A stretch of 39,872 nucleotides of DNA from a virus. Shown in pieces: positions 29,019 to 37,930 of the stretch. A program made the position numbers and the translations under genes. Numbering within the stretch: the first letter of the stretch is position 1; each line of letters starts with the position of its first letter. The notes below the pieces were generated by a model. The model worked only from the letters and a program-made list of their open reading frames with translations, ran no database searches and was not told the DNA's origin. Location: IMG/VR virus record IMGVR_UViG_3300036772_000110, positions 1 to 39,872 of that record. One strand, given 5' to 3'.

Positions 29019-31649
29019 ATGACCCCAGCATGTAAAACGAAGGTTGAAGAGTTTTTACGCGTTGCCCGCAAAGATCCAAAGCTCACCCTTAGCGCCACCG
29101 AAGAAAAGCAAATTGATAAAGCTATCAATCAAAGCGCCCGCGACATTCGCGCGCGTGACCCGAACAAATGGCGCGCGATGACAGCAGAAGAGCGCACCAC
29201 GGCGGCGGGTATCGAGGCGGCGGGCTATCTGGAGCGCAAAGCAGACGCTAACGCATTGAGTAAGATCTGGAGTGAAAAGCAGCGCGTTTCCAATCAGCGC
29301 GACATGTTCGACCTGGCGAAACTTGACCAGAACGAAGGCGGCACCGCGACGACCGGCATTTTCAAAACCAAAGAAAACGACATGCCATACAGCGCCGCGC
29401 TAATCAAAATCATGGAGCAAACATACCGCCAGAAGCAAGGCGCTATGGCACAGCTACACGGTGAATTAGCGGATCTATGGGGCAAACTTTCCGGTAAGTT
29501 TTCCCGTATGCCGTACATGGACGCGCCCGAGGCTCAAGGCTTTATGAACCTCGTTTATCGAGAGATGCGCGGCGAAAGTACGAACAGCGCAGAAGCCAAA
29601 ACGATGGCAATGCAGCTTTCGGAAATGATGGAAGGATACCGCCAGCGGTTGAACGGCTTCGGCGCAAATATCGCCAAGATGAAAGACTTCGTACCGCAAA
29701 GCCATTCTGCGTTATTGGTGCGTAAGGCGGGGCGGGAAAATTGGGTTAATAAAACTTACGACCTTATCGACCGCAACGACTTTATAGACGAAACCGGCGC
29801 GAACATGGACGAGGCCGGTATCAAATCCACGCTTTCGGATATGTGGGAAACCATCGTATCTAAAGGCGAAAGCAAAAAGGTACATAACGAGAAGCTGGCC
29901 CAGCTCGAGGGGCCACTAGGCGACCGGTCAATAATGGATCGCGCAAGTGCATTCAGCCGCAAAATCAATTTCAAAGATGCCGCCAGCCACGAAGCCTATC
30001 ACGCACAATTCAGCGAACAAGAACCCGTAGGGCTATTGCTGGAGCACTTGAACAACGTCGCCGGTGATCTGGCTATTATCGAGCGCCACGGCCCCGACGC
30101 TAAAGCGAACATCGAAAAACTGCGAGAAGTGGCGAACTACAAAGACGTAGAGCACGCGCTCGATATGACAGGACGCGGCAAGAAGGCCAACACGGAAGAA
30201 ACCGGCAAGCGCACAGTAGCGGGCGTAAACACTTACCAAATGATGGAGGCGCTATTAGGTCGTGAAAACGATTTTAAAAGTGGCCTAGTCGATGCGGTTC
30301 GCTGGTTTACCTCGATGCACTCCGCAACAAAGCTAACGCGTACAGCGTTGCGCGCAGTGCCGCAGGATATGAACACCCTCGTAAGCTATAGCGGAGAACT
30401 CGGTGTAAGGGGCCAGATCCCCCAAATGGTAAAAGCGGCAACTAACGGCGCAACGAAAAAACAATTGCGCTCTATGGGGCTGGCTTCCGCGATGATAGAG
30501 CAGTCATTGCAGAACATTTCACGCCGTACCAACGTACAAACCGGAAAGTTGAAGGGGATCGGCATCCTCGGACAAAGCGGCATGAACCGCGCCGCGTACA
30601 CGACCGCGCACCTAACCGGCTTGCAAGCCTGGACGAATACAGCGGGCGCAATTGGGCAGCTGATCCACGGCGCGCACTTTGCGGAGATGGCGGGCAAGGA
30701 ATGGGGGCAGCTTAAAAACGGCACTAAGCAACTTTTTAGCATGAGCGGCATTACGGAAAATAACTGGAACAGTATTAGACGCGTTCCCCTTTCCGACGTG
30801 GGCGGCGTCAAAATCCCCGACGTGGGCGCGCTTAAATCGCTGAACTTGCCAGCCGGTGAACACAACGAGATAGCGCGCACCGTTCAAGGGTTTTTGAATG
30901 ATGGCCACAACATGATAACCAATGAAAAAGACCTGCTATCTCGAACCGCCGCGATGGTTGGCGCGCAGCCTGGCACCGGCGCACATGCGGTTATGCAGTC
31001 GCTTATGTTGTTTAAAGGCGTGGTATCGGTAATCACTGCGAACATGATTAAACGCTGGAAGCGTCAAGACACTTTAGGGATGCGGTTAGCGGTCACGGCT
31101 CCTTACATGGTCGGCGCAACGCTCGGCGGCTACGTCGGGAATCAGCTTGTAAATCTGTCAGACGGGAAAGACCTACAAGACGCTAACGACTGGCGCACCT
31201 GGGGCGCGGCATTTAGTACCGGAGGCGGCGCAGGTTTTGCGGGCGACATGATCGCCGGAGGATTGGGCCAGATTAACGACACGCAGGGCGGCGGGAACGG
31301 TTGGCGCTTGCTCGGACCGACCGGCTCGGAAGTTGGCGACATCCTCGACCTTACGGGCGCAGTACATAAAGCGATTGGCGGCGATAGCACCGCGAGGGGC
31401 AAGGCGGAATATAAGGCGCTACGCTTCGCCAGAAATCACATACCCGTTATGAATCTTTGGTATGCAAAAACCGCTATCGACCGCTTGCTAATGGACGATG
31501 TAAACGAGGACGCAATGCCAGGATACAAACAAAAAATGAATGATTTAACCGGCAAGTACGGCGGTTCGTATTGGCTACCTCCGACCGGCGGCGCAGACGC
31601 TCCCGGAATGTCTACCGCACACGATCAGAACGCATTGCCGATTTTCTAA
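29019..31649 (+). CDS. Large internal virion protein (gp16-like, C-terminal portion)
   Basis: An 876-residue protein starting MTPACKTKVEEFLRVARKDP. It is mainly helical. Features include RDIRARDPNKWRAMTAEER, a glycine/Ala segment AVTAPYMVGATLGGYVGNQLV (about 680-705), and a C-terminus NHIPVMNLWYAKTAIDRLLMDDVNEDAMPGYKQKM like the tail ends of large podovirus ejection proteins. T7 gp16 is 1318 residues; here the equivalent seems split in two genes (540 plus 876) separated by three bases. AGGAC site before the ATG. No protease or muramidase residues recognised. Confidence 0.78.
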   Translation: MTPACKTKVEEFLRVARKDPKLTLSATEEKQIDKAINQSARDIRARDPNKWRAMTAEERTTAAGIEAAGYLERKADANALSKIWSEKQRVSNQRDMFDLAKLDQNEGGTATTGIFKTKENDMPYSAALIKIMEQTYRQKQGAMAQLHGELADLWGKLSGKFSRMPYMDAPEAQGFMNLVYREMRGESTNSAEAKTMAMQLSEMMEGYRQRLNGFGANIAKMKDFVPQSHSALLVRKAGRENWVNKTYDLIDRNDFIDETGANMDEAGIKSTLSDMWETIVSKGESKKVHNEKLAQLEGPLGDRSIMDRASAFSRKINFKDAASHEAYHAQFSEQEPVGLLLEHLNNVAGDLAIIERHGPDAKANIEKLREVANYKDVEHALDMTGRGKKANTEETGKRTVAGVNTYQMMEALLGRENDFKSGLVDAVRWFTSMHSATKLTRTALRAVPQDMNTLVSYSGELGVRGQIPQMVKAATNGATKKQLRSMGLASAMIEQSLQNISRRTNVQTGKLKGIGILGQSGMNRAAYTTAHLTGLQAWTNTAGAIGQLIHGAHFAEMAGKEWGQLKNGTKQLFSMSGITENNWNSIRRVPLSDVGGVKIPDVGALKSLNLPAGEHNEIARTVQGFLNDGHNMITNEKDLLSRTAAMVGAQPGTGAHAVMQSLMLFKGVVSVITANMIKRWKRQDTLGMRLAVTAPYMVGATLGGYVGNQLVNLSDGKDLQDANDWRTWGAAFSTGGGAGFAGDMIAGGLGQINDTQGGGNGWRLLGPTGSEVGDILDLTGAVHKAIGGDSTARGKAEYKALRFARNHIPVMNLWYAKTAIDRLLMDDVNEDAMPGYKQKMNDLTGKYGGSYWLPPTGGADAPGMSTAHDQNALPIF

Positions 31650-31667
31650 ATCCCCCCTCCCCCAACT

Positions 31668-31690
31668 AACCCGCTTCGGCGGGTTTTTTT
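31668..31690 (+). terminator. Terminator after ejection genes
   Basis: AACCCGC-TTCG-GCGGGTT stem with T7 run, 19 bases past the stop, before the lysis/terminase genes. Confidence 0.92.
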
Positions 31691-31704
31691 ATGGATATTT
31701 TCCG

Positions 31705-32007
31705 ATGAATGAAGAACTAAAGCGCCGTCTATGGCTCATGGCGGCGGGGCTTGCTGGCGGCTTCATTACGCTAAACATGCGAAAGCAGGAACTCACCGCA
31801 GGGCAACAAATCGCTTACCTCATTTCTGCGTTACTTGTCGCGTTATTCCTTACGCCGTGGGCGTGCGAATACTTCGGCATTGTCACCCCTTCCGCCGTTT
31901 CGGGGCTGGCCTTTGTCGTTGGCGCATTTTGGCAAACCGTAATCAGCAAAGGCGCGGAAGTGCTTCAAAACTGGCGCGTACCGGTCGGGGGTAAATCGAA
32001 TGACTGA
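31705..32007 (+). CDS. Holin
   Basis: A 100-residue membrane protein with three predicted transmembrane helices (about 8-22, 33-50, 58-78) and a charged C-terminus, the layout of class I holins. It resembles the LydA/phage_holin_3 type. It would make the inner-membrane lesion that frees the M15 endolysin. The ribosome site is weak. Overlaps the next gene by 8 bases. Confidence 0.8.
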   Translation: MNEELKRRLWLMAAGLAGGFITLNMRKQELTAGQQIAYLISALLVALFLTPWACEYFGIVTPSAVSGLAFVVGAFWQTVISKGAEVLQNWRVPVGGKSND

Positions 32008-32323
32008 TTTTTTAACCTGGCTGGGTTGGTCGGTAGATAACACTTTTGTACCCGTACACGTTGCGGCGACGTTCTGGCAATCGCCCCTCGGCTTGTTTTG
32101 CACCGGATCACTACTAATCACCTCGGCTTTCCGCGTCATGCACGACAAGGCGCGCGCGGGGATATTCGACACCCTTTGGCATTGCGCGTTTGCGACCGTC
32201 ACCGGCGCGGGCTTTGTCATTGGGCTTTCCGGTTCCCTACCCCATCAGCTGATCAAAAGCCTCGTAATCCTCACCGCTCTACGCGGGATTTATAAAGCCG
32301 TCGAAGTGCTTCGCAAGGAATAG
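32000..32323 (+). CDS. Small membrane protein, possible second holin or antiholin
   Basis: A 107-residue protein with about three hydrophobic segments (VPVHVAATFW, LGLFCTGSLLITSAF, FATVTGAGFVIGLS and LIKSLVILTAL) and a basic end (YKAVEVLRKE). Overlapping translation with the holin suggests a paired lysis role (antiholin or holin partner). It is not an obvious spanin: there is no lipobox and no long periplasmic coiled coil. Confidence 0.6.
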   Translation: MTDFLTWLGWSVDNTFVPVHVAATFWQSPLGLFCTGSLLITSAFRVMHDKARAGIFDTLWHCAFATVTGAGFVIGLSGSLPHQLIKSLVILTALRGIYKAVEVLRKE

Positions 32324-32326
32324 ACC

Positions 32327-32686
32327 ATGAAAAAGAAAAAAGACCCCGCGTATGTCGAACGCCTGGAAGCGCTAGCCGACACGCTAACAGAGCAGCTTTT
32401 CGAGGAAGCCGACCCGAAGAAATGGACAGGCGGCAGCAAAGACCTTTTGCAGATGACCAAACAAGAGCGCGGCGACCGGTATTGGGACAAGAAAAACGCC
32501 GCAATGACGCTAACCCTTGTCGTGAAAATGCACAGCTTGATTGATCTCAACCTTCGCACCAAAGGCGGAAAGATTAAAGCCGCAGGGGAAGAGGAAGAAG
32601 CCGAAACCCTCGAGAACGAAATCAAGAAAGCCAACAAAGCCGCTATGCGGATCATGGAAAAAGTACAGGCAGGTAAGCCCCACTAA
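32327..32686 (+). CDS. terS: Terminase small subunit
   Basis: A 119-residue, highly charged helical protein (MKKKKDPAYVERLEALADTL ... KKANKAAMRIMEKVQAGKPH) directly before and overlapping the large terminase (TAATG at 32686). Size and place match podovirus TerS, which recognises the packaging site and regulates TerL. Its DNA target is unknown; the repeats at 16555-16670 are one candidate. Confidence 0.8.
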   Translation: MKKKKDPAYVERLEALADTLTEQLFEEADPKKWTGGSKDLLQMTKQERGDRYWDKKNAAMTLTLVVKMHSLIDLNLRTKGGKIKAAGEEEEAETLENEIKKANKAAMRIMEKVQAGKPH

Positions 32687-34311
32687 TGAAAAAAGTCGAT
32701 TTTGCTACGTTCTTTTTGATGTGGGCAATTCGAATGAAATGGACGGTGCCGGATATCCACTGGCGCGCCGTCCATTGGCTGCAAAACTCCGGCGAGCTAA
32801 ACCTTTTCCGGTGTTTTCGTGGCTTCGGCAAGTCCACCATCATAGATCTTTATTGTGCGTGGGATTTGTATCTGAGCGGCGCGGCTATGATTCTTTTGCA
32901 ATCTGAGTCCGACGGCACCGCTTACAAATCATCACGCGACGTTCAATACATTCTACGCAATCACCCACTGACTAAAGGCATGATGCCGGACGGTAAAGGC
33001 ACCGTCGAGCAGTGGTGGACAACGACCGCAGAAGACCCGCGAAACAGTTCTTTCTATGCGCGCGGCGTGTTGTCGAACGTCACCGGCTCGCGTGCTCGCC
33101 TGGCGGTAGTCGATGACGTAGAAGTACCGCGAAATATCCAGACGGAAGAAAGCCGCGAAAAGCTACGCTACCGCCTCGAAGAACTTACTCACATCCTCGT
33201 ACCAGGCGGGCGCACAACATACATCGGCACCCCTCACACTTACGACTCGATTTATAACGAGATCGAAAAGCGCGGGGCTAACTGCCTAACTATCAAGCTG
33301 TTTGAGCATGAGTACCGGCTCGAAGCGAAGGACGCGCGGCACAAGCACGTAAAACTATCGTTTAAGCCTGATTACATTTTCACCGGCATTTACACCGGCG
33401 CAAAATTGCTAGTCGAGGGCATCGATTACGAGCTGGTAGACGACGGCGTTATTTTCGTTACTCCGCCTCATCGCCTTGTCGACTTCTACGCGGGCAGCGC
33501 CTGGCCCGAACGCTTCGACACAAAAGAGCTGATTAAGCGCCGATATAGCACGCGCACGATCTCCGCGTGGGATTCGCAATATCAGCTACACAGTAAGCCC
33601 CTAACTGATGCGCGATTAGACCCCGACAGAATCCGAGAATACAACGTTGAACCGGTGTTACACGTCGCCAACGGAACGGCAGAAATGCGCCTCGGCAACG
33701 TCAAGATAGCGGGCATGATCGCGTATTGGGATGTTGCACTAGGGAAAGTAAAAGGCGATGCGTCGACCCTTTCGCTAATGCTTACGGACGAAAAAGGCCA
33801 CTTGTATTGGCACGTCTGCGAAGCGCTCAAGGGCGAGCTGGCGACCTTCTCCGACGATACGAAGATAGACGGCGGGCAAGTCGTACAGATTCGGGATCTC
33901 GTCGAGAAGTATCACATCCCTAAAGTTGTTGTAGAAGTGAACGGCCCCGGCAGCTTTGCCGCCAAACTTCTGAAAACAGCACTAAAGGGCATGGGTTGCG
34001 GCGTGGCGGAAGAGTACAGCGTTGCAAACAAACAAAAGCGAATCCTAGACGCCTTCGAAGCGCCTATATCCTCCGCGTTCTTATGGGCGCACACGCGTGT
34101 ACTTGATGGCGAAGCCTACAAGCAGCTACGCGAGTTTGACCCCTCACTAACTAACCAGCCAGATGACTTCATCGACTCAGGCGCGGGCGCGATCCATCAA
34201 ACGCCGGTACGCATTGGGCAGCGCGTAGCACTGGCAAAAGTAGACCCTCGCGCTAACTGGAAACTTACAGACGGCACCCACGAAGTAACATTGTCTTTTG
34301 AAGAGGCTTAA
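32686..34311 (+). CDS. terL: Terminase large subunit
   Basis: A 541-residue packaging motor. ATPase domain: Walker A CFRGFGKST (43-51) and Walker B LAVVDDVE (139-146). An SGS-like NVTGSRARLA segment precedes the Walker B, and GTPHTYDSIY at 181-190 is the coupling motif. RNase H-like nuclease domain: YWDVALGKVKGDAS (347-360, Asp349), VVVEVNG (414-420, Glu417) and DDFID (493-497). All catalytic acidic residues are present. T7 gp19-like in layout. Whether it packages from a fixed end or by headful cannot be told from the sequence. Confidence 0.95.
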   Translation: MKKVDFATFFLMWAIRMKWTVPDIHWRAVHWLQNSGELNLFRCFRGFGKSTIIDLYCAWDLYLSGAAMILLQSESDGTAYKSSRDVQYILRNHPLTKGMMPDGKGTVEQWWTTTAEDPRNSSFYARGVLSNVTGSRARLAVVDDVEVPRNIQTEESREKLRYRLEELTHILVPGGRTTYIGTPHTYDSIYNEIEKRGANCLTIKLFEHEYRLEAKDARHKHVKLSFKPDYIFTGIYTGAKLLVEGIDYELVDDGVIFVTPPHRLVDFYAGSAWPERFDTKELIKRRYSTRTISAWDSQYQLHSKPLTDARLDPDRIREYNVEPVLHVANGTAEMRLGNVKIAGMIAYWDVALGKVKGDASTLSLMLTDEKGHLYWHVCEALKGELATFSDDTKIDGGQVVQIRDLVEKYHIPKVVVEVNGPGSFAAKLLKTALKGMGCGVAEEYSVANKQKRILDAFEAPISSAFLWAHTRVLDGEAYKQLREFDPSLTNQPDDFIDSGAGAIHQTPVRIGQRVALAKVDPRANWKLTDGTHEVTLSFEEA

Positions 34312-34313
34312 AC

Positions 34314-34838
34314 ATGGCTTTTGCATTTTTTGAAGTATATCCCGACGAGCGCGCGTTACGTGTTCGCCTCCGCCGTCTCAGCGGCCCGCGCGACTCTTGC
34401 GGGGTTGTCGCTTATTTTGACGATAAAGTTTTACATGACGACACCGGCAAGCTAGCCGCCGGTGTTGAAGCCGCGCAGATCCCCGCAGAGTGGGCGCAAT
34501 GGCCGGGCGGCAATCTCCCGCAAAACTTGAACGTGTTTTTCATCAAGTACCCTGCTTATTTCTTCTTGTCATGGGATACCCCGTTACCTGCAACTAAAAC
34601 GGCAGCGATTGGCGCAGACGTTACATTTACGGCTGTACCGAAAGGAGGCACAGCGCCTTATACATACGCTTGGTACTTCGGCAGCATCCTAATCGACCCA
34701 AAAATTAACCCGACGGCGAGCACCCCGGCGCTAATTAATCACGCAGTAGCGGCTAACTCTTCCGGTAAATACAAATGTGTCGTTAGCGACTCAGGCGGTC
34801 AGACCATCGAAACAACAACCACGCTAACCGTTAGCTAA
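34314..34838 (+). CDS. Virion protein with Ig-like domain
   Basis: A 174-residue protein. The N-terminal 90 residues (AFAFFEVYPDERALRVRLRR...) are a small beta-rich domain. Residues about 92-174 form an Ig-like domain: AAIGADVTFTAVPKGGTAPY, TYAWYFG (the core Trp), then SGKYKCVVSDSGG and TTTTLTVS. Ig-like domains on phage heads and tails bind host surface sugars or mucus, or decorate capsids. Lying between terminase and fibre, it is probably a surface decoration or tail-associated protein. Confidence 0.72.
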   Translation: MAFAFFEVYPDERALRVRLRRLSGPRDSCGVVAYFDDKVLHDDTGKLAAGVEAAQIPAEWAQWPGGNLPQNLNVFFIKYPAYFFLSWDTPLPATKTAAIGADVTFTAVPKGGTAPYTYAWYFGSILIDPKINPTASTPALINHAVAANSSGKYKCVVSDSGGQTIETTTTLTVS

Positions 34839-34857
34839 TCCCTCCCCTACTTCCTCT

Positions 34858-34882
34858 AAGCCGCCTACGGGCGGCTTTTTTT
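34858..34882 (+). terminator. Terminator before tail fibre gene
   Basis: AAGCCGC / GCGGCTT hairpin and T7 run; it leaves only a short leader before the fibre gene. Confidence 0.9.
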
Positions 34883-34895
34883 ATGGGTAAAAAAC

Positions 34896-37010
34896 ATGAT
34901 TAACGACATTGTACCTATTGCCACGTTTACGGCAGACGGGGCAACTACGACGTTTGCTTTTCGATTCCTTGTGCTCAATGCGGCAGATCTGAAAGTACAC
35001 ATTAACCTCGTAGAAGCCCCCGCAAATACCTACACCGTCAACGGCGTAGGTAACACCACCGGCGGCACCGTCGTAATGAATACGGCACCGGCTAACGGGT
35101 ATGCGGTCATGCTTGCGCGTGAATCGCCGTTTGTACGCACCACCACGTACAGCGAAAACGGGGATTTAATGGCCTCGGAATTAAACGCTGATTTTAATGC
35201 TATCTGGCTGGCGATGCAGGAAACCAAAGCCAGCAACCAAAGCGCCATTACGCGACCGATTGCGGGCGGCTCCTGGGATGCGCAAAACCGTAGCATTCAG
35301 AACCTTGCAGACGGCGTAACAGAAAAAGACGCTGCAACCGTTGGGCAGGTGAAAGCATTTAACGGCGGCGCAGAAAACAGCATGAACGCCGCTAAAGCGT
35401 CTGAAACAGCCGCAGCGGGCAGCGCGAGCGCCGCCGGAGTATCAGCAGGGCAAGCAGCCGCAAGCGCTACAGCGGCAGCGGGAAGCGCCACAGCAGCCGC
35501 TAATAGTGCCTCAGCCGCAGCCGCCAGCGAAAAGAACGCAGCGGGCAGCGCTACAGCAGCGGCGGGAAGTGCAAGCGCAGCCGGTACAAGCGCCACAGCA
35601 GCAGCCGGAAGCGCTACAACCGCAGGGCAGCAAGCAGACCGCGCCAAAACAGAAGCAGACCGCGCGCAGACAGCTAACCCTGATAACCAGCTAAAGAAAG
35701 CTAACAACCTTTCAGACGTGCCGGACAAACAAGCGGCGCGTTTTAGCCTGGGGTTGGGTAGTTTTGTGCAAAACACGACAGCAACGGGAATGCAGTCGCC
35801 AGACGCGCACAACGGCTTTAACGTCGACAATAGCGGGGATTGGGGGACTAACGACGTTAACGGGCAGCCTATCCCGCTCGCGCTGCGTCGCGGCGGCACA
35901 GGTCACGGCAACACCCTTAATAACCTAGTGGGCAGCCTTGATGACATTAGCGAAAGCGGGCTGGTTTGCGCGAACGACTCGAACAACCTCGGGCCGTGGC
36001 CCCTCGCGCCACGCGCTGAATGGGCGTTTGTACAAACAGAGGTACACGCTGATCCGCAATACCGCAGCCAACGATTGAGCTATTTTGTTAACGGCCTGCA
36101 ATATCGACGCCAACGGGGAACAGCGGGCTGGGGGCAGTGGTGTCTAGATTGGAGCGATAACCCTATCAGCGGCGTTCAGGTGATGCAGCGCAGCGCGGAT
36201 AATGTTGCGCAGTACCTCGGCGGTAAAAAAGCTAATGGGGCTCTTGATTGGTATGTGGGCAAAAGTAACGCGGAGGATTCTGCTGGTTTTTATAAAGCCA
36301 ATGGTGCGGGTATTGAACTTTACAACGACCGCATCACGCAGAATAAGCAGGTCAAAAGCTCTTACAACACTAACGTAGGTTGGGCGTGGAGTCATACGCG
36401 CGCGGGGATCTCTTTTGACCGCGTAACCGTTCAACAAGGCGCAGAGAATGCAGGCTCGTTAATCTCTCAGGCTATGGCGACGACGGGCCTAGGCTTTAGC
36501 GGTTTTGTTTCCTACGGGTGGAAAACAACAGGGATTAATACCTGGCCGCGCCCCGTTACCGCAGCAGCAGTTAGCGACGCCGGAACGGATGGAACCTACG
36601 CCAGTATCGCGTACTGGGAACACACCCCCGAAAACGGCGATATTGTTAGTAACAACCCAACAGGCGTACAGGTATTCACCAAAGCTCCTACTTCTGATGC
36701 AACGTTAAAAGACGATATTCAGGACTATGACGGGCTGCAATCACTCGCCAACATTGAAGCCATCGAACTTAAAACGTTTGTGTACAAGAAGGATGAAAAA
36801 CGCCGCGTGCGCCGTGGTGCGGTAGCGCAGCAGCTACAGACCATCGACAAGGACTATGTAAAACGTATTGGGGTATCGGCGGAAAGCGAGGGCGTGTTAG
36901 CGCTCGATCCAAATCCGTTGCTCATGGATGCACTGGCAGCGATCAAAGTGTTATCAGCGGAGGTAAAGGCGCTAAAGGGGGAAAAAGCGAAGAGCGAGAA
37001 GACGGGGTAA
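34896..37010 (+). CDS. Tail fibre with T7-type N-terminus and S74 intramolecular chaperone
   Basis: A 704-residue fibre. Residues 1-150 are the T7 gp17-type virion-attachment domain (PIATFTADGATTTFAFRFLV, YTVNGVGNTTGGTVV, SELNADFNAIWLAMQE). Residues about 160-260 are an Ala/Ser/Gly heptad-like shaft similar to lambda side-fibre linkers, followed by a beta-rich receptor region. The end is a peptidase S74 chaperone: SDATLK at 600-605 with the Ser600/Lys605 dyad, ELKTFVYKKDEKRR, and a final coiled coil. The chaperone helps trimerise the fibre and then should cut itself off before Ser600. It determines host range. Confidence 0.93.
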   Translation: MINDIVPIATFTADGATTTFAFRFLVLNAADLKVHINLVEAPANTYTVNGVGNTTGGTVVMNTAPANGYAVMLARESPFVRTTTYSENGDLMASELNADFNAIWLAMQETKASNQSAITRPIAGGSWDAQNRSIQNLADGVTEKDAATVGQVKAFNGGAENSMNAAKASETAAAGSASAAGVSAGQAAASATAAAGSATAAANSASAAAASEKNAAGSATAAAGSASAAGTSATAAAGSATTAGQQADRAKTEADRAQTANPDNQLKKANNLSDVPDKQAARFSLGLGSFVQNTTATGMQSPDAHNGFNVDNSGDWGTNDVNGQPIPLALRRGGTGHGNTLNNLVGSLDDISESGLVCANDSNNLGPWPLAPRAEWAFVQTEVHADPQYRSQRLSYFVNGLQYRRQRGTAGWGQWCLDWSDNPISGVQVMQRSADNVAQYLGGKKANGALDWYVGKSNAEDSAGFYKANGAGIELYNDRITQNKQVKSSYNTNVGWAWSHTRAGISFDRVTVQQGAENAGSLISQAMATTGLGFSGFVSYGWKTTGINTWPRPVTAAAVSDAGTDGTYASIAYWEHTPENGDIVSNNPTGVQVFTKAPTSDATLKDDIQDYDGLQSLANIEAIELKTFVYKKDEKRRVRRGAVAQQLQTIDKDYVKRIGVSAESEGVLALDPNPLLMDALAAIKVLSAEVKALKGEKAKSEKTG

Positions 37011-37142
37011 AGACTCGTAAAGCCGCGTAGCGCATAACGAGGCGGTAATAAACGCTTAATTAGTCGGCACTTGTGATCTATCGGGCGTAAAGATCCTTTG
37101 CGGATCTTCGCCGCCTGGTTTATCTTAATCGCCAGAAACGAC

Positions 37143-37168
37143 AAAACCGCCTTGCAGGGCGGTTTTAT
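37143..37168 (+). terminator. End-of-late-operon terminator
   Basis: AAAACCGCC / GGCGGTTTT stem, 6-base loop, followed by ATT. It closes the virion operon about 130 bases after the fibre gene. Confidence 0.8.
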
Positions 37169-37726
37169 TCGGAACTAGTAATCTTCTTGCTTGGCGGCAG
37201 GGGGATTAAAAAGACACCTCTTATGTGGGGCGGCTTTCTTGCGTCTAAAGATACTTAAAAACTCTAATGCGCGCAAGTACCCTATATAAGATTGATGCCT
37301 CTCTAGTTCTAAAACTATGTTTAAGTCGTTGTTTTACCGTTGGGTTCAGTGTTTTTGGGCGGTAAAAATTCATAGTCATGGCCTACAAGGGGAGTGCGTG
37401 CAAGGCCAGCCAGGAACAGCAATCTAAAAGAATCCGAGTCTGTATAGGGTAGGAATTAGAGAACTCACCCGCGCTCTTAGGAGCGAAAGAAGGCATAGCA
37501 GACGGAAACTCTCATGATTGTGTGACAGAGGGCGCACGCGGCAGATGTACGCGAGGAAACGAGCGTGTGTCTTTCAACTGTCATGGGTTCCGGTACATCT
37601 ACCATTGGGTTTTTTATAACTCTAATTAGAAAGATCTTTTCTCAATGGGCAGGGGCCGGAACTTCGGTAAAGCGCATCACCCTACGGGGGGAGGGGGGGT
37701 TATGTTTAAAGCCCGGAGATCGAACA
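37169..37726. other. Non-coding region with hairpins after virion operon
   Basis: About 560 bp with no supported gene. It has an 8-bp stem TTTTACCG / CGGTAAAA around a 20-base loop (about 37332-37367), TAGTT/AACTA at about 37304-37317, and CGCTC-TTAG-GAGCG near 37472-37485. A purine-rich stretch runs from 37385 to 37570. A weak promoter-like TTGCGT, 18 bp, TCTAAT is at 37239-37268. The density of short stems would suit a non-coding RNA, but no known family is recognised. An open frame begins at 37565, but its first half looks unlike protein. Confidence 0.4.
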
Positions 37727-37918
37727 TTGGAAGAGTTTAAGATTGACCATAGCGCAATGATGGAAATGGTTGAACGTAGAGAAAATGCTATGAGATCGGT
37801 AACGCCTTGCCCGAAATGCGAAAGTGTTCACGTTCAATTGGTAGATTGGTATAGCGCATTCCTCAAATTGAAATGCCGTCACTGCAAACATGCTTGGGCA
37901 ACCGAAAGCCCCATTTAG
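37727..37918 (+). CDS. Small zinc-ribbon protein
   Basis: A 63-residue protein with CPKCESVHVQLVDWYSAFLK then CRHCKHAW, a two-knuckle CX2C...CX2C zinc ribbon. The likely start is TTG at 37727, with GGAG eight bases upstream; ATG 37757 or 37760 would give about 53 residues. The frame stays open upstream to 37565 but with unlikely protein composition. Convergent with the TolA-III gene. Zinc ribbons of this kind often bind nucleic acid; function unknown. Confidence 0.6.
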   Translation: MEEFKIDHSAMMEMVERRENAMRSVTPCPKCESVHVQLVDWYSAFLKLKCRHCKHAWATESPI

Positions 37919-37924
37919 CGGGGC
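37908..37924 (-). terminator. Short hairpin between convergent genes
   Basis: GCCCC / GGGGC stem with a 7-base loop over the stop of the zinc-ribbon gene. On the minus strand it is followed by TTTC, so it may terminate the TolA-III message; weak T tract. Confidence 0.5.
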
Positions 37925-37930
37925 CAGTTC

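Noticed and set aside
35297-35899. 200-residue minus-strand frame inside the tail fibre gene
   Set aside because: Ala/Leu-rich complement of the fibre's Ala/Ser repeat region; no ribosome site and antisense to a clear gene.
21100-37010. Diversity-generating retroelement as in BPP-1
   Set aside because: The structural genes look BPP-1-like, but there is no reverse transcriptase and no template/variable repeat pair at the fibre gene.
37565-37726. N-terminal extension of the zinc-ribbon gene
   Set aside because: The frame is open, but the encoded Gly/Thr/Ser-rich segment lacks a ribosome site. A TTG at 37727 has GGAG at good spacing and begins just ahead of the zinc ribbon.
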